Assembly (NCBI GenBank): GCA_030017825.1
Contig: JASEGW010000041.1
Span: 1 to 11,687, forward strand
Reading direction: 5' to 3'
Source: a bacterium
GTDB taxonomy: Bacteria > UBA9089 > JAHJRX01
Length of the DNA: 11,687 nt
Part shown: positions 1 through 6,730 of the stretch, in pieces
Layout: the number at the start of each line of letters is the position of its first letter
How positions within the stretch are numbered: position 1 is the first letter of the stretch
Translations under genes and position numbers: made by a program
Notes under the pieces: model-generated
The model's database searches: none
What the model saw: only the letters and a program-made list of their open reading frames with translations
Told to the model about the DNA's origin: nothing

Positions 1-139
1 CCAGCCATTGCAGGCATCTATAAGCTTTTTTGTATCTATTGCTGTTATTTCGCAGAAGGTCTAAAATTATTATGTATTATGCATTTAATTTTCTTGCCCA
101 TATATTTTAGTTTGCATAAACAAATCCTAAATTATATAT
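1..139 (-). other. left-edge stretch, possible start of a leftward gene (unresolved)
   Basis: No complete gene can be supported here. Read on the minus strand, ATG at 101-99 opens an 18-codon frame ending at a TAA at 47-45. A second minus frame, from 60 to the left edge, reads codons that look protein-like (for example ITAIDTKKLIDACNGW) but has stops just upstream and no start codon. A one-base frameshift near 45-50 would join the two. A separate minus ATG at 117-115, after an AGGA, is followed by stop after ten codons. These fragments lie downstream of the minus-strand promoter-like sequence at 140-188, so a leftward gene or a decayed remnant is possible. I do not recognise a family. Confidence 0.2.
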
Positions 140-188
140 ATTATAATTTTTACTATTATATGTCAAGAATTATATGTCAAGTTGTCAA
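140..188 (-). promoter_or_regulatory. minus-strand promoter-like array (three TTGACA boxes)
   Basis: On the minus strand there are three exact TTGACA hexamers (188-183, 180-175, 166-161) and three TATAAT hexamers (174-169, 160-155, 145-140). The best pair is TTGACA 166-161 with TATAAT 145-140, a 15-nt spacer. The same spacing is seen in the + strand promoter at 400-426. It would drive transcription leftward out of the window. The DNA is very AT-rich, so some hexamers may be chance, but three perfect -35 boxes are not expected often. Confidence 0.4.
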
Positions 189-189
189 G
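155..189. repeat. short tandem direct repeat
   Basis: ATTATATGTCAAG is repeated exactly at 155-167 and 169-181 (14-bp period). The TGTCAAG core recurs a third time at 183-189. On the minus strand each unit reads CTTGACATATAAT, so the repeat itself creates the stacked promoter-like boxes. It could be a tandem operator or a slippage product. Confidence 0.7.
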
Positions 190-399
190 GAAAATAACTA
201 ATGCTTATTTCTCTAATAATTTTAGAATTAATTAGCCTCAAAAATTGTATTTCAGAAATTAAATCAAGTGCAACAAAAGAAAAAAAGGAGAAAAATGTAG
301 ACAAAGTTTGTCTTTGTCTATAGATTTTTCAACTTGGTTATAAAACTCTAAGTAATTTCAAAATAATAAAAAAAATTTAAAAAAAATTGTTTAAAATAC
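190..399. other. non-coding spacer upstream of the first operon
   Basis: No open frame here looks like a gene. The stretch is A/T-rich and contains a purine run with a consensus AAGGAG at 285-290 followed by ATG-TAG, and an inverted repeat with a T-run at 298-329, both listed separately. Confidence 0.6.
298..329 (+). terminator. hairpin with T-run, possible terminator or attenuator
   Basis: TAGACAAAG (298-306) and CTTTGTCTA (312-320) form a perfect 9-bp stem with a 5-nt loop TTTGT. TTTTT follows at 325-329, four bases after the stem. On the opposite strand the stem is followed by CATTTTT, so it could also act leftward. The stem is AT-rich and therefore weak. No upstream + strand gene is visible in the window for it to terminate, so an operator or attenuator role is an alternative. 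Confidence 0.4.
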
Positions 400-426
400 T
401 TGACAAAGTTATATAAAATTTATAAT
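400..426 (+). promoter_or_regulatory. sigma-70-type promoter for the HTH-TPR-dprA operon
   Basis: An exact TTGACA at 400-405 is followed by TATAAT at 421-426 (15-nt spacer); TAATAT at 423-428 gives a 17-nt spacer. It lies about 80 bp before the first start codon and is the best promoter match upstream of the three-gene unit. Confidence 0.6.
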
Positions 427-435
427 ATGATACCA

Positions 436-470
436 ATTGTGAACAATATTATTCAAAGTTATAATAACTT
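436..470. promoter_or_regulatory. two small inverted repeats, candidate operators
   Basis: ATTGT-GA-ACAAT (436-447) and AAGTTA-TAA-TAACTT (456-470) are perfect dyads just downstream of the -10 box, where a repressor would block transcription. The first gene of the operon encodes a small DNA-binding protein, so autoregulation is possible. This is inference from position; the motif is not known to me. Confidence 0.3.
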
Positions 471-509
471 ATGCAATATTAATAAATATTAAAAGAAAAG
501 GGGCAAAAA

Positions 510-725
510 ATGGGTCTTTATATGGAAAACCTTGAAGAAGATGATAGCTTAGAAAAAGAATTAGACTGCATGATGACTGTTGCTGAAGCAGCTAGTTTAT
601 TAGGTGTAAGTAAAGCTACCATAAGAAGGTTTACTAATTCAGGTCAACTAAAAGCCTACCGAATTGGCTCTGGGAAACATCGTAGATTTCGCAAAAGAGA
701 TGTTTTGCAGATATTGGGAGAATAA
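510..725 (+). CDS. small MerR-like/excisionase-family HTH DNA-binding protein
   Basis: A 71-residue protein with an acidic N-terminal tail (residues 5-20) followed by a single winged-helix domain of the excisionase/BldC type (HTH_17-like). The helix-turn-helix starts at TVAEAASLLGVSKATIRRF (residues 23-41). The wing carries the basic GKHRRFRKRDV stretch (55-65) typical of this family. Such proteins bind DNA without an effector domain and serve as transcription regulators or, in phages and integrative elements, as excision factors. No integrase is linked here: the xerC downstream is a housekeeping recombinase, so a regulator is the likelier role. The start at 510 is chosen because AAAGGGG at 497-503 sits 6 nt before it; an in-frame ATG at 522 is less well placed. 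It is the first gene of the operon and ends 5 nt before the lipoprotein gene. The specific target is unknown. Confidence 0.85.
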   Translation: MGLYMENLEEDDSLEKELDCMMTVAEAASLLGVSKATIRRFTNSGQLKAYRIGSGKHRRFRKRDVLQILGE

Positions 726-730
726 TTCTT

Positions 731-1537
731 ATGAGATTTATTTTAATTGTATTTTTAACCTTTGCAATATTTGTAGGAGGTTGTGGTGGTGATGTAGCTA
801 GGGATTATTATAAAAAAGCTACCAAACTTTCTAAAAGCAAAAAACCTGAAGATTGGGAAAAGGCTATTGCTAAGTTTGAAGATATTATTAATTTAAAAAT
901 AGAATCTTATGAATATATACATCATCTTCATAAAAAAATGGGAAATTATTTAAGAAATAAGGGGTTTTGGAATAAAGCTGTCCATCATTATAAAAAAGCT
1001 TTGGAGCTTCAACCTAATGATTACAAGGTTCACTATAGCTTAGGAATCTGTTATGCCAATTTGGGAAGGACTCAAGAAGCTTATTTAGAAAAAGCCATAG
1101 AAGAGTATTATGTAGCTATTAAAATTTCACCTTCATTTGAAATGCCTTATCTTGGCTTAGGAATTATATATTTTTTTAAAAAAGGGATGCATAAAAAAGG
1201 AATTGATTGTTTAGAAAAAGCTATTTCTTTAGAGCCAGAATTTATTGATGCTTATGTAACCTTAGGAAAATGCTATTACGAAACGGGTAATCTTGAAAAG
1301 GCTGCCGCCAGCTATCAAAAAGCTATTAAAAGATCTCCCCCTAGGATAAAAGTAGTAGCAAATTATTATAATAATTTAGGTATTGTTTATCAAACAATGG
1401 GAGATAAAAAACAAGCTATTGATTGTTTTCAAAAATCACTAAAAATTAACCCTAATAACCAAATTGCAATAAAAGGTCTTAAGGAATTAGGAATAAAAGT
1501 TTATGATCGCTTTAAAATAAAAGGCTTCGCTAAATGA
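731..1537 (+). CDS. TPR-repeat lipoprotein
   Basis: 268 residues. The N-terminus is a lipoprotein signal peptide: one Arg, a hydrophobic core (3-15) and a lipobox VGGC with Cys18 as the probable lipidation site, so the protein should be anchored to a membrane facing outward. The rest is a helical array of about five tetratricopeptide repeats, roughly at residues 62-95, 98-135 (with a short insertion), 137-169, 171-203 and 210-241. They show the usual A/G at helix contacts and end in LQP, ISP, LEP, RSP and INP. TPRs mediate protein-protein contacts; the partner cannot be read from sequence. GGGAG at 716-720 provides the ribosome site. Its TGA overlaps the dprA start (ATGA, 1534-1537), so the two are translationally coupled. 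A role in envelope assembly or in DNA uptake next to DprA is conceivable but unproven; no ComEA, pilus or BamD-specific signature is evident. Confidence 0.85.
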   Translation: MRFILIVFLTFAIFVGGCGGDVARDYYKKATKLSKSKKPEDWEKAIAKFEDIINLKIESYEYIHHLHKKMGNYLRNKGFWNKAVHHYKKALELQPNDYKVHYSLGICYANLGRTQEAYLEKAIEEYYVAIKISPSFEMPYLGLGIIYFFKKGMHKKGIDCLEKAISLEPEFIDAYVTLGKCYYETGNLEKAAASYQKAIKRSPPRIKVVANYYNNLGIVYQTMGDKKQAIDCFQKSLKINPNNQIAIKGLKELGIKVYDRFKIKGFAK

Positions 1538-2622
1538 ACGATAAGATTTTGGCTTTTTTAACGTTAAATAAAATTCCAGGTTTAGGGCCAGTTAGAATTA
1601 AAGCGTTATTAAATTACTTTAAAGATGCAGAAGAGATCTTAAGAGCTGGTTTTAAAAGTTTAAGCATAGTTCCGGGAATTGGAGAATTTTTTGCTAATAA
1701 TATTTGCAAGCATAAAAATGAAATAGATATAGAAAAAGAATTAAGCAAAATTCAAAAGGATGAAGTAAAGATAATAACTCTGGAAGATGATAATTATCCA
1801 GAATTATTAAAAAACATCTTTGACCCTCCTATTGTTTTATATGTAAAAGGTGAAATAAAAAAAGAAGATGAAAAAGCTTTAGCTATAGTGGGTTCAAGGT
1901 TAGCTACTTCGTATGGAAAGAGAGTAGCTTACGATATAGCTAAGGATTTAAGTTATAGAGGATTTAATATAGTTAGTGGCATGGCTCGGGGTATCGACAC
2001 TTATGCTCATAAAGGAGCATTAGAGGCAAAAGGAAGAACTATTGCTGTTTTAGGTTGCGGGTTGGATATAATTTACCCTCCTGAAAATAAAAAATTGTGG
2101 GAAGAGATAAGTGAAAATGGAGCTGTGATAACAGAGTATCCTTATGGGAGTTTACCTGAGAAAGGCAATTTTCCAAGAAGGAATCGAATTATTAGTGGGT
2201 TTTCTAAGGGAGTTTTAGTAGTGGAAGCTTGGACTAAAAGTGGTTCTTTGATTACAGCTAATTTGGCTTTAGAACAAGGAAGAGAAGTATTTGCCATACC
2301 TGGAAGAATTTACAGCAAATTTAGCCAGGGTACTCATAATTTAATTAAACAAGGAGCTAAACTTGTAGTAAACTATCAAGATATTTTAGAGGAATTTGGG
2401 TTAGAAGCAACTCAAGAAGGATCTCCTAAAAAAATACTAGAGGAAAAATTGCTGCCTATAGAAAGAAAGATTTATAGTTTAATTAATGAAGAACCTATTC
2501 ATGTTGAAGATTTAGCAGTGCTATCTAAAGAAAATATAGTTGATATTTCTCGGGCTTTAATACAAATGGAATTAAAAGGAGCTATACGACAATTAACAGG
2601 CCAAAGATATACCTTAAACTAA
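1534..2622 (+). CDS. dprA: DNA processing protein DprA (Smf)
   Basis: 362 residues, a normal length for the family. DprA binds incoming single-stranded DNA during natural transformation and loads RecA onto it; it acts in the cytoplasm. An N-terminal helix-hairpin-helix region (about 8-55, with IPGLGPVRIKALL and VPGIG) precedes the extended Rossmann fold (about 82-285). That fold shows the family motifs IVGSRLATSYG (118-128), SGMARGIDTYAHKGAL (148-163), GCGLDIIYPPEN (174-185), FPRRNRIISG (213-222) and KSGSLITANLALEQGREVFAIPG (235-257). A C-terminal winged-helix domain (about 305-361) completes it. The ATG overlaps the stop of the TPR gene by 4 bases. The last base of the TAA stop is the first base of a dispersed repeat element. 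DprA is also widespread in bacteria not known to be competent, so competence is not proven. Confidence 0.97.
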   Translation: MNDKILAFLTLNKIPGLGPVRIKALLNYFKDAEEILRAGFKSLSIVPGIGEFFANNICKHKNEIDIEKELSKIQKDEVKIITLEDDNYPELLKNIFDPPIVLYVKGEIKKEDEKALAIVGSRLATSYGKRVAYDIAKDLSYRGFNIVSGMARGIDTYAHKGALEAKGRTIAVLGCGLDIIYPPENKKLWEEISENGAVITEYPYGSLPEKGNFPRRNRIISGFSKGVLVVEAWTKSGSLITANLALEQGREVFAIPGRIYSKFSQGTHNLIKQGAKLVVNYQDILEEFGLEATQEGSPKKILEEKLLPIERKIYSLINEEPIHVEDLAVLSKENIVDISRALIQMELKGAIRQLTGQRYTLN

Positions 2623-2708
2623 CCTGAGTTCGACATAAGCATAAGAATATGAGAATATGTTCCTTTGTTTTTTAAGTTTAAGATTTAATATTTAAATCGA
2701 ACTCAGGT
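2622..2708 (+). repeat. family A MITE-like element, copy 1 (long form, 87 bp)
   Basis: Perfect 12-bp terminal inverted repeats ACCTGAGTTCGA (2622-2633) and TCGAACTCAGGT (2697-2708) enclose an AT-rich core with GAATATGTTCCTTT (2654-2667). The left flank is TA (2620-2621), the right flank AA. This copy is longer than the others partly through two internal tandem duplications: CATAAG (2634-2639, 2640-2645) and AGAATATG (2644-2651, 2652-2659). No open frame is present. Three related copies lie at 8303-8359 (inverted), 9436-9453 (fragment) and 11626 onward. A non-autonomous transposable element is the likeliest origin; a REP-like structural repeat is the alternative. Confidence 0.85.
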
Positions 2709-2810
2709 AAATTATTATTAAGTAATTAATTGTCAAATTTTATTACTGCTTTTATTGGATGAGTATATATAGATCTATTTTTAATAGAATAACTTAACTG
2801 GGTAGATAAA

Positions 2811-4892
2811 TTGAAGAAAACAAAATCATTAATAATAGTAGAATCACCTACAAAAATTAAAACGCTGCATAAATTCTTAGGGGATTCATGGTTATTTGGA
2901 ACATCTAAAGGACATATTAAAGACTTACCTTCTTGGACATTAGGGGTAAACATAGATGATAACTTCCGACCAAACTATGCAGTTATTAAAGGAAAAAAAG
3001 AGGTAATTGCAGAGCTTAAATCTTTAGCTTCTAAAGTTAAAAGAATTTATTTAGCTCCTGATCCAGATAGAGAAGGAGAGGCTATTTCTTGGCATCTTTT
3101 TAATGAGCTCAATACTGAAAATAAATCTATAAAAAGAGTTTCTTTTAACGAAATTACAGAAAGGGCAGTGATAGAAGCTTTAGATTCGCCTAGAGATGTT
3201 AATATTAATTTAGTAAATGCCCAGCAAGCTCGAAGAATTTTAGATAGATTAGTAGGTTATAAAATTAGTCCTCTTTTGAGAAAGAAAGTAGGAGGAAATC
3301 TTTCGGCAGGGAGAGTCCAATCGATAACCGTTAGATTGATTTGTGAACGCGAAGAAGAAATAGTGAATTTTACCCCCCAAGAATATTGGTCAATAATAGG
3401 AGAATTTAAAAATAATAATAGGGAAACCCTTAAGGCAAAATTACATAAAATAGAAAAAAAGTCTTTTGAGCTAAAAAGTAATCAAGAAGTAGAAGAAATT
3501 TTAAAAAAGATAAAAAAAGAAGAATATAAAGTAGTTTCTATAGTCGAAAAAAGCCAAAAAAAGAATCCATATCCTCCTTTTATTACTAGCACTTTGCAGC
3601 AGGAAGCAGCAAGAAAATATGGATTTACTGCTTACAGAACTATGCGTATTGCTCAGGAGCTTTATGAAGGATTAGAAATTAAAGAAAAAGGTCAAATAGG
3701 TTTAATTACATACATGCGTACTGATTCTCCAAGAGTAGCTAAAGATGCATGCCATGAAGCCCGATCTTTTATCGCAAATATTATTGGTAAAGAGTATGTT
3801 CCTAAAGAAATACCTATTTACAAAAGTAAAAAGATGGCTCAAGAAGCCCATGAGGCTATTAGGCCTACAGTAATAAACTTGGCTCCAGAATCTTTAAAGG
3901 GTCAACTAAGTAAAGACCAGTATAATTTATATAATTTAATATGGACTCGATTTTTAGCTAGTCAAATGGAATCTGCTAAATATTTCCTAATAACTGTGGA
4001 TATAGAAGGAGGAAAATATTTATTTAGAGCTTTATCTTCTACTCTTACTTTTGATGGTTTTTTAAAGTTATATCAAGAAGAAGAAGAAAGTGAAAAGGAA
4101 AAAGACAAACTACCAAAACTAGGAAAAGATGAAAAGTTAAATTTGATAAAAATAGATCCTAAGCAACATTTTACTCAACCTCCTCCACGTTATAGTGAGG
4201 CTACTTTAATTAAAACATTAGAAGAAAAAGGAATTGGAAGGCCTAGCACCTATGTTCCTATTATTTCTAATATTTATAATCGTAATTATGTAGGAAGAGA
4301 GAAAGGAAGATTTTATCCCACAGAATTAGGAAAGGTGGTAAATAAGCTCTTAGTAGCTAATTTTCCTAATATTTTAGATATTAATTTTACCTCTTTTATG
4401 GAGGAGCAATTAGATGAAATAGAGAATGGAAAATCTGATTGGATAGAAATTTTGCATAACTTCTGGAAGCCTTTTTTATCTTCCTTGGAGAAAGCAAAAA
4501 TAAAAATGGAGGATGTAAAAAGTAGTCGGGAAGTAGAAGTTGAAGATACTTGTCCTAAATGTCAAGCAAAATTAAAGATAAAAATTGGAAGATTTGGTGA
4601 GTTCTTAGCTTGTAGTAATTACCCTGAGTGTAAGTATACAAAATCTATTGGATTAAAAGTCAATTGTCCTAAAAAAGATTGTGATGGGGATGTTGTTACT
4701 AAACGAACCAAGAAAAAGAAGATATTTTATGGCTGTAGTAATTACCCTAAATGTGATTTTGTAAGCTGGGATGAGCCTACTTCTGATAAATGTCCTACTT
4801 GTGGAGAGACATTGTTCAAAAAGAGAGCAAGAGGTAAAGAGTATTTAGTTTGCATAAAGCCGGAATGTAAAAAAGAAATGTGGAATAAATAA
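2811..4892 (+). CDS. topA: DNA topoisomerase I (type IA)
   Basis: 693 residues; relaxes negative supercoils through a covalent 5'-phosphotyrosine intermediate. The Toprim domain begins at SLIIVESPTKIKTLHKFLG (6-24), with Glu11 and the metal-binding DPDRE (Asp84, Asp86, Glu88). The active-site tyrosine is Tyr301 in LITYMRTDS (298-306). EAHEAIRPT (345-353) and GIGRPSTY (474-481) are further family motifs. The C-terminal tail has three C4 zinc-ribbon topoisomerase fingers: Cys581/584/601/607, 619/624/642/648 and 661/664/681/686. The start is TTG at 2811, since no ATG lies in a suitable place and the conserved N-terminus begins within five residues; GGG at 2800-2802 is only a weak ribosome site. 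No strong promoter is visible in the 100 bp after the family A element. xerC follows after 3 nt. Confidence 0.97.
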   Translation: MKKTKSLIIVESPTKIKTLHKFLGDSWLFGTSKGHIKDLPSWTLGVNIDDNFRPNYAVIKGKKEVIAELKSLASKVKRIYLAPDPDREGEAISWHLFNELNTENKSIKRVSFNEITERAVIEALDSPRDVNINLVNAQQARRILDRLVGYKISPLLRKKVGGNLSAGRVQSITVRLICEREEEIVNFTPQEYWSIIGEFKNNNRETLKAKLHKIEKKSFELKSNQEVEEILKKIKKEEYKVVSIVEKSQKKNPYPPFITSTLQQEAARKYGFTAYRTMRIAQELYEGLEIKEKGQIGLITYMRTDSPRVAKDACHEARSFIANIIGKEYVPKEIPIYKSKKMAQEAHEAIRPTVINLAPESLKGQLSKDQYNLYNLIWTRFLASQMESAKYFLITVDIEGGKYLFRALSSTLTFDGFLKLYQEEEESEKEKDKLPKLGKDEKLNLIKIDPKQHFTQPPPRYSEATLIKTLEEKGIGRPSTYVPIISNIYNRNYVGREKGRFYPTELGKVVNKLLVANFPNILDINFTSFMEEQLDEIENGKSDWIEILHNFWKPFLSSLEKAKIKMEDVKSSREVEVEDTCPKCQAKLKIKIGRFGEFLACSNYPECKYTKSIGLKVNCPKKDCDGDVVTKRTKKKKIFYGCSNYPKCDFVSWDEPTSDKCPTCGETLFKKRARGKEYLVCIKPECKKEMWNK

Positions 4893-4895
4893 TTT

Positions 4896-5813
4896 ATGAA
4901 AGATTTTCCTAATCATTTAAAGAGATTTCTAAAATACTTGGAAGCTGAAAAGAACGTTTCTATTCATACTTTAAGAAATTACAAAAAGGATATAGAAATA
5001 TTTAATAGTTTTATTAAAGATGAGTTTAAAGGAATTAATCTAAAGAACAAAGATTATAATCATTCTTTGATACGACAGTACTTAGCTTTTCTTCAAGCTA
5101 AAGACTATGCTCGAAAAACTATAGTTAGAAGATTAGCTTCCCTTCGTTCTTTCTTTAGATATTTATGTCGGGAAGGTTATTTTAAAAAAAATCCAGCAGA
5201 ATATGTAGCTACTCCTAAGCTTAAAAAACAGTTACCTAAATTTTTATATCAAGATGAAATAAGAAGACTTTTTGAAGGAGAATTTAAGGAAGATATTTTA
5301 GGGCTTCGAGATAAAGCTATTTTAGAGTTAATCTATAGTACAGGAATGCGTATTAGCGAAGTAGTTAATATTGAGATTTCTGATATAGATTTTATTGGGG
5401 AAGTAGTTGTTGTGTTAGGAAAAGGAAGGAAAGAGAGACTTCTGCCTATTGGATCTTATGCTTTAGCTGCTTTAAATAATTATTTAGAAGAAAGAAAAAA
5501 GTTACTAAAGAAGCAATCTTTGACAAAGAGAAAAAATGAAGCTTTATTTCTAAATTGTCGGGGAGATAAAATTAGCACTCGGGGAGTTTGTGGAATTGTA
5601 GCAAAGTATTTAAAGAAAATATGTACTCAAAAAGGAATTAGTACTCATACCCTAAGACATACTTTTGCTACTCATATGTTAAATGCAGGTGCTGACTTAA
5701 GAACTGTTCAAGAGTTATTAGGTCATGTGAGCCTATCGACTACCCAGATCTACACTCATATCACAACTCAAAGATTAAAATCTGTATATGATAAGACTCA
5801 TCCTCGGGCATAG
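4896..5813 (+). CDS. xerC: tyrosine recombinase XerC
   Basis: 305 residues, the usual Xer length. Xer recombinases resolve chromosome dimers at dif during division. The N-terminal SAM-like core-binding domain covers about 5-92 and the catalytic domain about 113-295. All catalytic residues are visible: Arg152 (TGMRISE), Lys176 (GKGRKER), His251 and Arg254 (HTLRHTFATH), His277 (LLGHVSL) and the nucleophile Tyr286 (TQIYTH). The position between topA and hslV matches xerC (codV) of Bacillus-type operons, which supports XerC over XerD or a phage integrase. The ATG lies 3 nt after the topA stop with only a weak GGAA upstream (4882-4885), suggesting coupled translation. The trmFO gene that separates topA and xerC in Bacillus is absent. 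Confidence 0.93.
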   Translation: MKDFPNHLKRFLKYLEAEKNVSIHTLRNYKKDIEIFNSFIKDEFKGINLKNKDYNHSLIRQYLAFLQAKDYARKTIVRRLASLRSFFRYLCREGYFKKNPAEYVATPKLKKQLPKFLYQDEIRRLFEGEFKEDILGLRDKAILELIYSTGMRISEVVNIEISDIDFIGEVVVVLGKGRKERLLPIGSYALAALNNYLEERKKLLKKQSLTKRKNEALFLNCRGDKISTRGVCGIVAKYLKKICTQKGISTHTLRHTFATHMLNAGADLRTVQELLGHVSLSTTQIYTHITTQRLKSVYDKTHPRA

Positions 5814-5880
5814 GAGAGAAATTAGAAGACAAAAGTTAAAAGCCAGACGCCAGAAGAAGTTTAAACACTATGAGGCTAAA
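5814..5880 (+). other. xerC-hslV spacer with the site that sets the hslV start
   Basis: 67 bp, purine-rich, with loosely repeated AGAAG/AGACGCCAGAAG words. It ends with GAGG at 5872-5875, 5 nt before the ATG at 5881. An open frame continues upstream to 5788 inside xerC, but its translation here is a basic low-complexity tail with no HslV similarity, so the later start is preferred. Confidence 0.6.
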
Positions 5881-6411
5881 ATGATTATTAGAAGTACAAC
5901 TATAATTATTGTGAGAAGAAATGGTGAGGTATCTATTGGAGGAGATGGCCAAGTTAGTTTAGGAAATACTATTATGAAAAAAGGTGCTAAAAAGATTAGA
6001 AAAATTCATAACGATAAAATCTTGGCTGGCTTTGCTGGAGCAGCAGCTGACGCCTTTACTCTTTTTGACAAATTAGATGGAAAGCTAAAAGAATATAAAG
6101 GAAATTTAACCCGAGCTGCCGTAGAAATGGCTAAAGAATGGCGTATGGATAAATTTCTTAGGAGATTAGAAGCTTTATTAGCTGTAGCTGATAAAGAACG
6201 TTCTTTGATAATCTCTGGAAATGGAGAAGTTATTGAGCCAGATGATGGTGTTGTAGCTATTGGTTCTGGTGGTGGTTACGCTACAGCGGCAGCTAGAGCT
6301 TTAATAGCTCATTCTGATTTAAATGCCTGTGAGATTGTTAGAGAGTCTCTTAAGTTAGCTTCTGAAATTTGCGTATTTACAAATGATCAGATAAATATAG
6401 AATCATTGTGA
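5881..6411 (+). CDS. hslV: ATP-dependent protease subunit HslV (ClpQ)
   Basis: 176 residues from this start. HslV is the proteasome-like threonine peptidase that forms a double hexamer capped by HslU in the cytoplasm. The catalytic Thr is Thr6 (codon 5896-5898), in MIIRS-TTIIIVRRNG, so a five-residue propeptide must be removed to expose it. Thermotoga-type HslV has a similar short leader, while the E. coli enzyme loses only Met. Other family signatures are GDGQVSLGNT (21-30), Lys33 and the KKIRK stretch (37-41), LAGFAGAAADAFTLFD (48-63), AVEMAKEWR (80-88), ISGNGEVIEPDDGVVAIGSGG (111-131) and EICVFTNDQI (162-171). hslU follows only after a 319-bp spacer, unlike the close coupling usual for this pair. 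Confidence 0.96.
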   Translation: MIIRSTTIIIVRRNGEVSIGGDGQVSLGNTIMKKGAKKIRKIHNDKILAGFAGAAADAFTLFDKLDGKLKEYKGNLTRAAVEMAKEWRMDKFLRRLEALLAVADKERSLIISGNGEVIEPDDGVVAIGSGGGYATAAARALIAHSDLNACEIVRESLKLASEICVFTNDQINIESL

Positions 6412-6730
6412 AATAAGAAGCGCAAAAAAGCAAAACGAAGCAAAATAAGAACGAAAAATACAACGCGAAACTTAAAACTTTTTAATTTTCAATAAGTCAA
6501 TTTTCAAATATTGGAAATTAAGAGATAGTAGATACAAATATTGGATTCCTTTTGATGTATTGGTGTTTAAACATTTTAGTGTGCTCTTTAATCTTTGCGT
6601 TGTAATTTTACATTTTGCACTTTTAACTTTTCAAAATTATTGTTTAATTAAGTTTTTATATCCACATGTATATAATCTCTTAAGAACTGATGTCTGAATA
6701 CTTAGAAAAATACTTGGTAAATATAAAATT
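6412..6730. other. hslV-hslU spacer with imperfect inverted and direct repeats
   Basis: No gene is visible. The left part is built of GCAAAA/CGAAGC-type words. TACAACGC (6459-6466) is matched by GCGTTGTA (6597-6604), and GCAAAAT (6440-6446) by ATTTTGC (6612-6618). Together they give an imperfect inverted repeat about 180 bp across. CAAATATTGGA occurs twice (6505-6515, 6535-6545). This looks like a degraded repeat element that has parted two normally adjacent genes. Confidence 0.45.
6648..6676 (+). promoter_or_regulatory. candidate hslU promoter
   Basis: TATAAT at 6671-6676 lies 54 bp before the hslU ATG. The hexamer 17 nt upstream (TTAAGT, 6648-6653) is a poor -35 match, so the call rests on the -10 box and the need for a promoter after the long spacer. 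Confidence 0.3.

Noticed and set aside
155..189. CRISPR or origin-like iteron array
   Set aside because: Units are only 13 bp with a 1-bp separation and two full copies; there are no spacers, no DnaA boxes and no linked genes.
2654..2663. GAATATGTTC in the family A core as a LexA-type SOS box
   Set aside because: It departs from the Bacillus CGAAC-N4-GTTCG pattern, and it recurs as part of a dispersed repeat after gene ends rather than at promoters.
2726..2953. Minus-strand open frame over the topA start
   Set aside because: Most of it mirrors the conserved topA N-terminus; there is no ribosome site or family resemblance.
510..5813. Integrative element: excisionase-like gene plus tyrosine recombinase
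   Set aside because: The two genes are 4 kb apart with dprA and topA between them. The recombinase has XerC length and context, and no attachment-site repeats or cargo genes are seen.
5788..5880. Earlier in-frame start for hslV overlapping the end of xerC
   Set aside because: It would add 31 basic, low-complexity residues before the conserved N-terminus. GAGG before 5881 and the position of the catalytic Thr favour the shorter protein.
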